DNA of 64,000 bases. It comes from Ectopseudomonas alcaliphila. GTDB lineage: Bacteria; Pseudomonadota; Gammaproteobacteria; Pseudomonadales; Pseudomonadaceae. Both the position numbers and the translations under genes were made by a program. This document shows positions 63,542 to 64,000 of the stretch, one piece after another. The notes below the pieces were generated by a model. That model had not been told where the DNA came from. It did not search any database and saw nothing but the letters and a program-made list of their open reading frames with translations. The stretch spans positions 682,001-746,000 of the forward strand of contig NZ_FNAE01000001.1 of the NCBI RefSeq assembly GCF_900101755.1, in the 5' to 3' direction. Each line of letters begins with the position of its first letter. Positions within the stretch are counted from its first letter, which is position 1.

Positions 63542-64000
63542 AAAACGCTCGCCGCTGTTCCACCAACTGGTGGTCTACCTGCTGTTTCTGATCCTGCTGC
63601 TGCCGCTGCTCGGCACCCTGGTGTACTCGCTGTCCAGCAGTTGGTCGGCGACCATCCTGCCCAGCGGTTTCACCTTCAAATGGTACGTGGCACTGTGGAG
63701 CGACACGCGCTTTCTCGCCGCCTTCGGCCGCTCGCTGCTGGTGTGCTTCGGTGCCCTGGCGCTGGCGCTGCTGCTGATCCTGCCGCTGCTGTTCGTGGTC
63801 AACTACCACTTCCCCAAGCTGGACGGCGTGATGAACGTGCTGATCCTGCTGCCGTTCGCCATTCCCCCGGTGGTGTCCTCGGTGGGCCTGATGCAGCTGT
63901 TCGCGGCCGGCCCGCTGCCGATCCTCGGCACACCCTGGATCCTGATCGGCTGCTACTTCACCATCGCCCTGCCCTTCATGTACCGGGCGATAACGAACAA
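63528..64000 (+). CDS. ABC transporter permease 2, cut by window edge
   Basis: The N-terminal 157 codons of a PotC-type permease: LVVYLLFLILLLPLLGTLVY as first membrane segment, later LIGCYFTIALPFMYRAITNK. It starts 14 bases before the end of permease 1. The ATPase gene of the transporter is presumably just beyond the window. Confidence 0.85.
   Translation, partial: MSPAEKRSPLFHQLVVYLLFLILLLPLLGTLVYSLSSSWSATILPSGFTFKWYVALWSDTRFLAAFGRSLLVCFGALALALLLILPLLFVVNYHFPKLDGVMNVLILLPFAIPPVVSSVGLMQLFAAGPLPILGTPWILIGCYFTIALPFMYRAITN

Overview
The window looks like chromosomal DNA from a GC-rich Pseudomonas of the P. mendocina/P. oleovorans (Ectopseudomonas) type. The gene content points that way: mmsAB valine catabolism, phaG, an OprD-type porin, the GcsR-controlled glycine-cleavage operon, a Pf-phage-like element at a tRNA-Gly, and many short palindromic intergenic repeats ending in GTAG/CTAC. 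The species call is inference from content, not from an alignment.

Layout. 1-8591: the distal valine pathway (mmsR partial, mmsA, a solitary branched-chain-type binding protein, acyl-CoA dehydrogenase, enoyl-CoA hydratase, 3-hydroxyisobutyryl-CoA hydrolase, a PEP mutase/isocitrate lyase-like protein, mmsB). 8853-22164: after a small lipoprotein gene, a guanidine-utilisation locus. It has three ykkC guanidine-I riboswitches, two paralogous ABC binding proteins with one permease/ATPase pair, two DUF1989 carboxyguanidine-deiminase-type subunits and a urea/guanidine carboxylase. An oppositely oriented two-gene operon inside it encodes a 2-oxoglutarate oxygenase and an unknown protein. Four candidate sigma-54 promoters sharing an unusual TCGCT -12 box sit in front of its transcription units. 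22584-26389: diguanylate cyclase, CWC protein, rsuA, phaG and tRNA-Gly(CCC).

26364-32533: a small integrated element with a Pf-like replication protein, integrase and regulators but no phage structural genes. Its right end carries AT-rich cargo genes of unknown function. 32591-37220: small membrane protein, chemoreceptor, MscS channel, EndA nuclease. 37237-42656: an operon of DUF3311 protein, sodium symporter, GntR/FCD regulator, M20-type carbamoylase/ureidohydrolase and amidase, probably for an imported amide or ureide. 43133-51806: gcsR, sodC and gcvH-gcvP-glyA-gcvT behind a strong sigma-54 promoter. sdaA, present in the P. aeruginosa operon, is missing.

52057-59493: SoxR with a SoxR-box-controlled flavin reductase, an orphan CHM isomerase, an OprD-type porin, GNAT, M14 carboxypeptidase, a Sel1 lipoprotein and a SnoaL/DUF899/YciI trio. 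59681-64000: a UTRA-type GntR regulator and an ABC-transporter operon with an alkaline-phosphatase-superfamily enzyme. Its operators resemble PhnF sites, suggesting a phosphonate or phosphate-ester substrate; the last gene runs off the window.

The most promising places for new biology are the 2-OG oxygenase/unknown-protein operon embedded in the riboswitch-controlled guanidine locus, and the Pf-like satellite with its AT-rich cargo.
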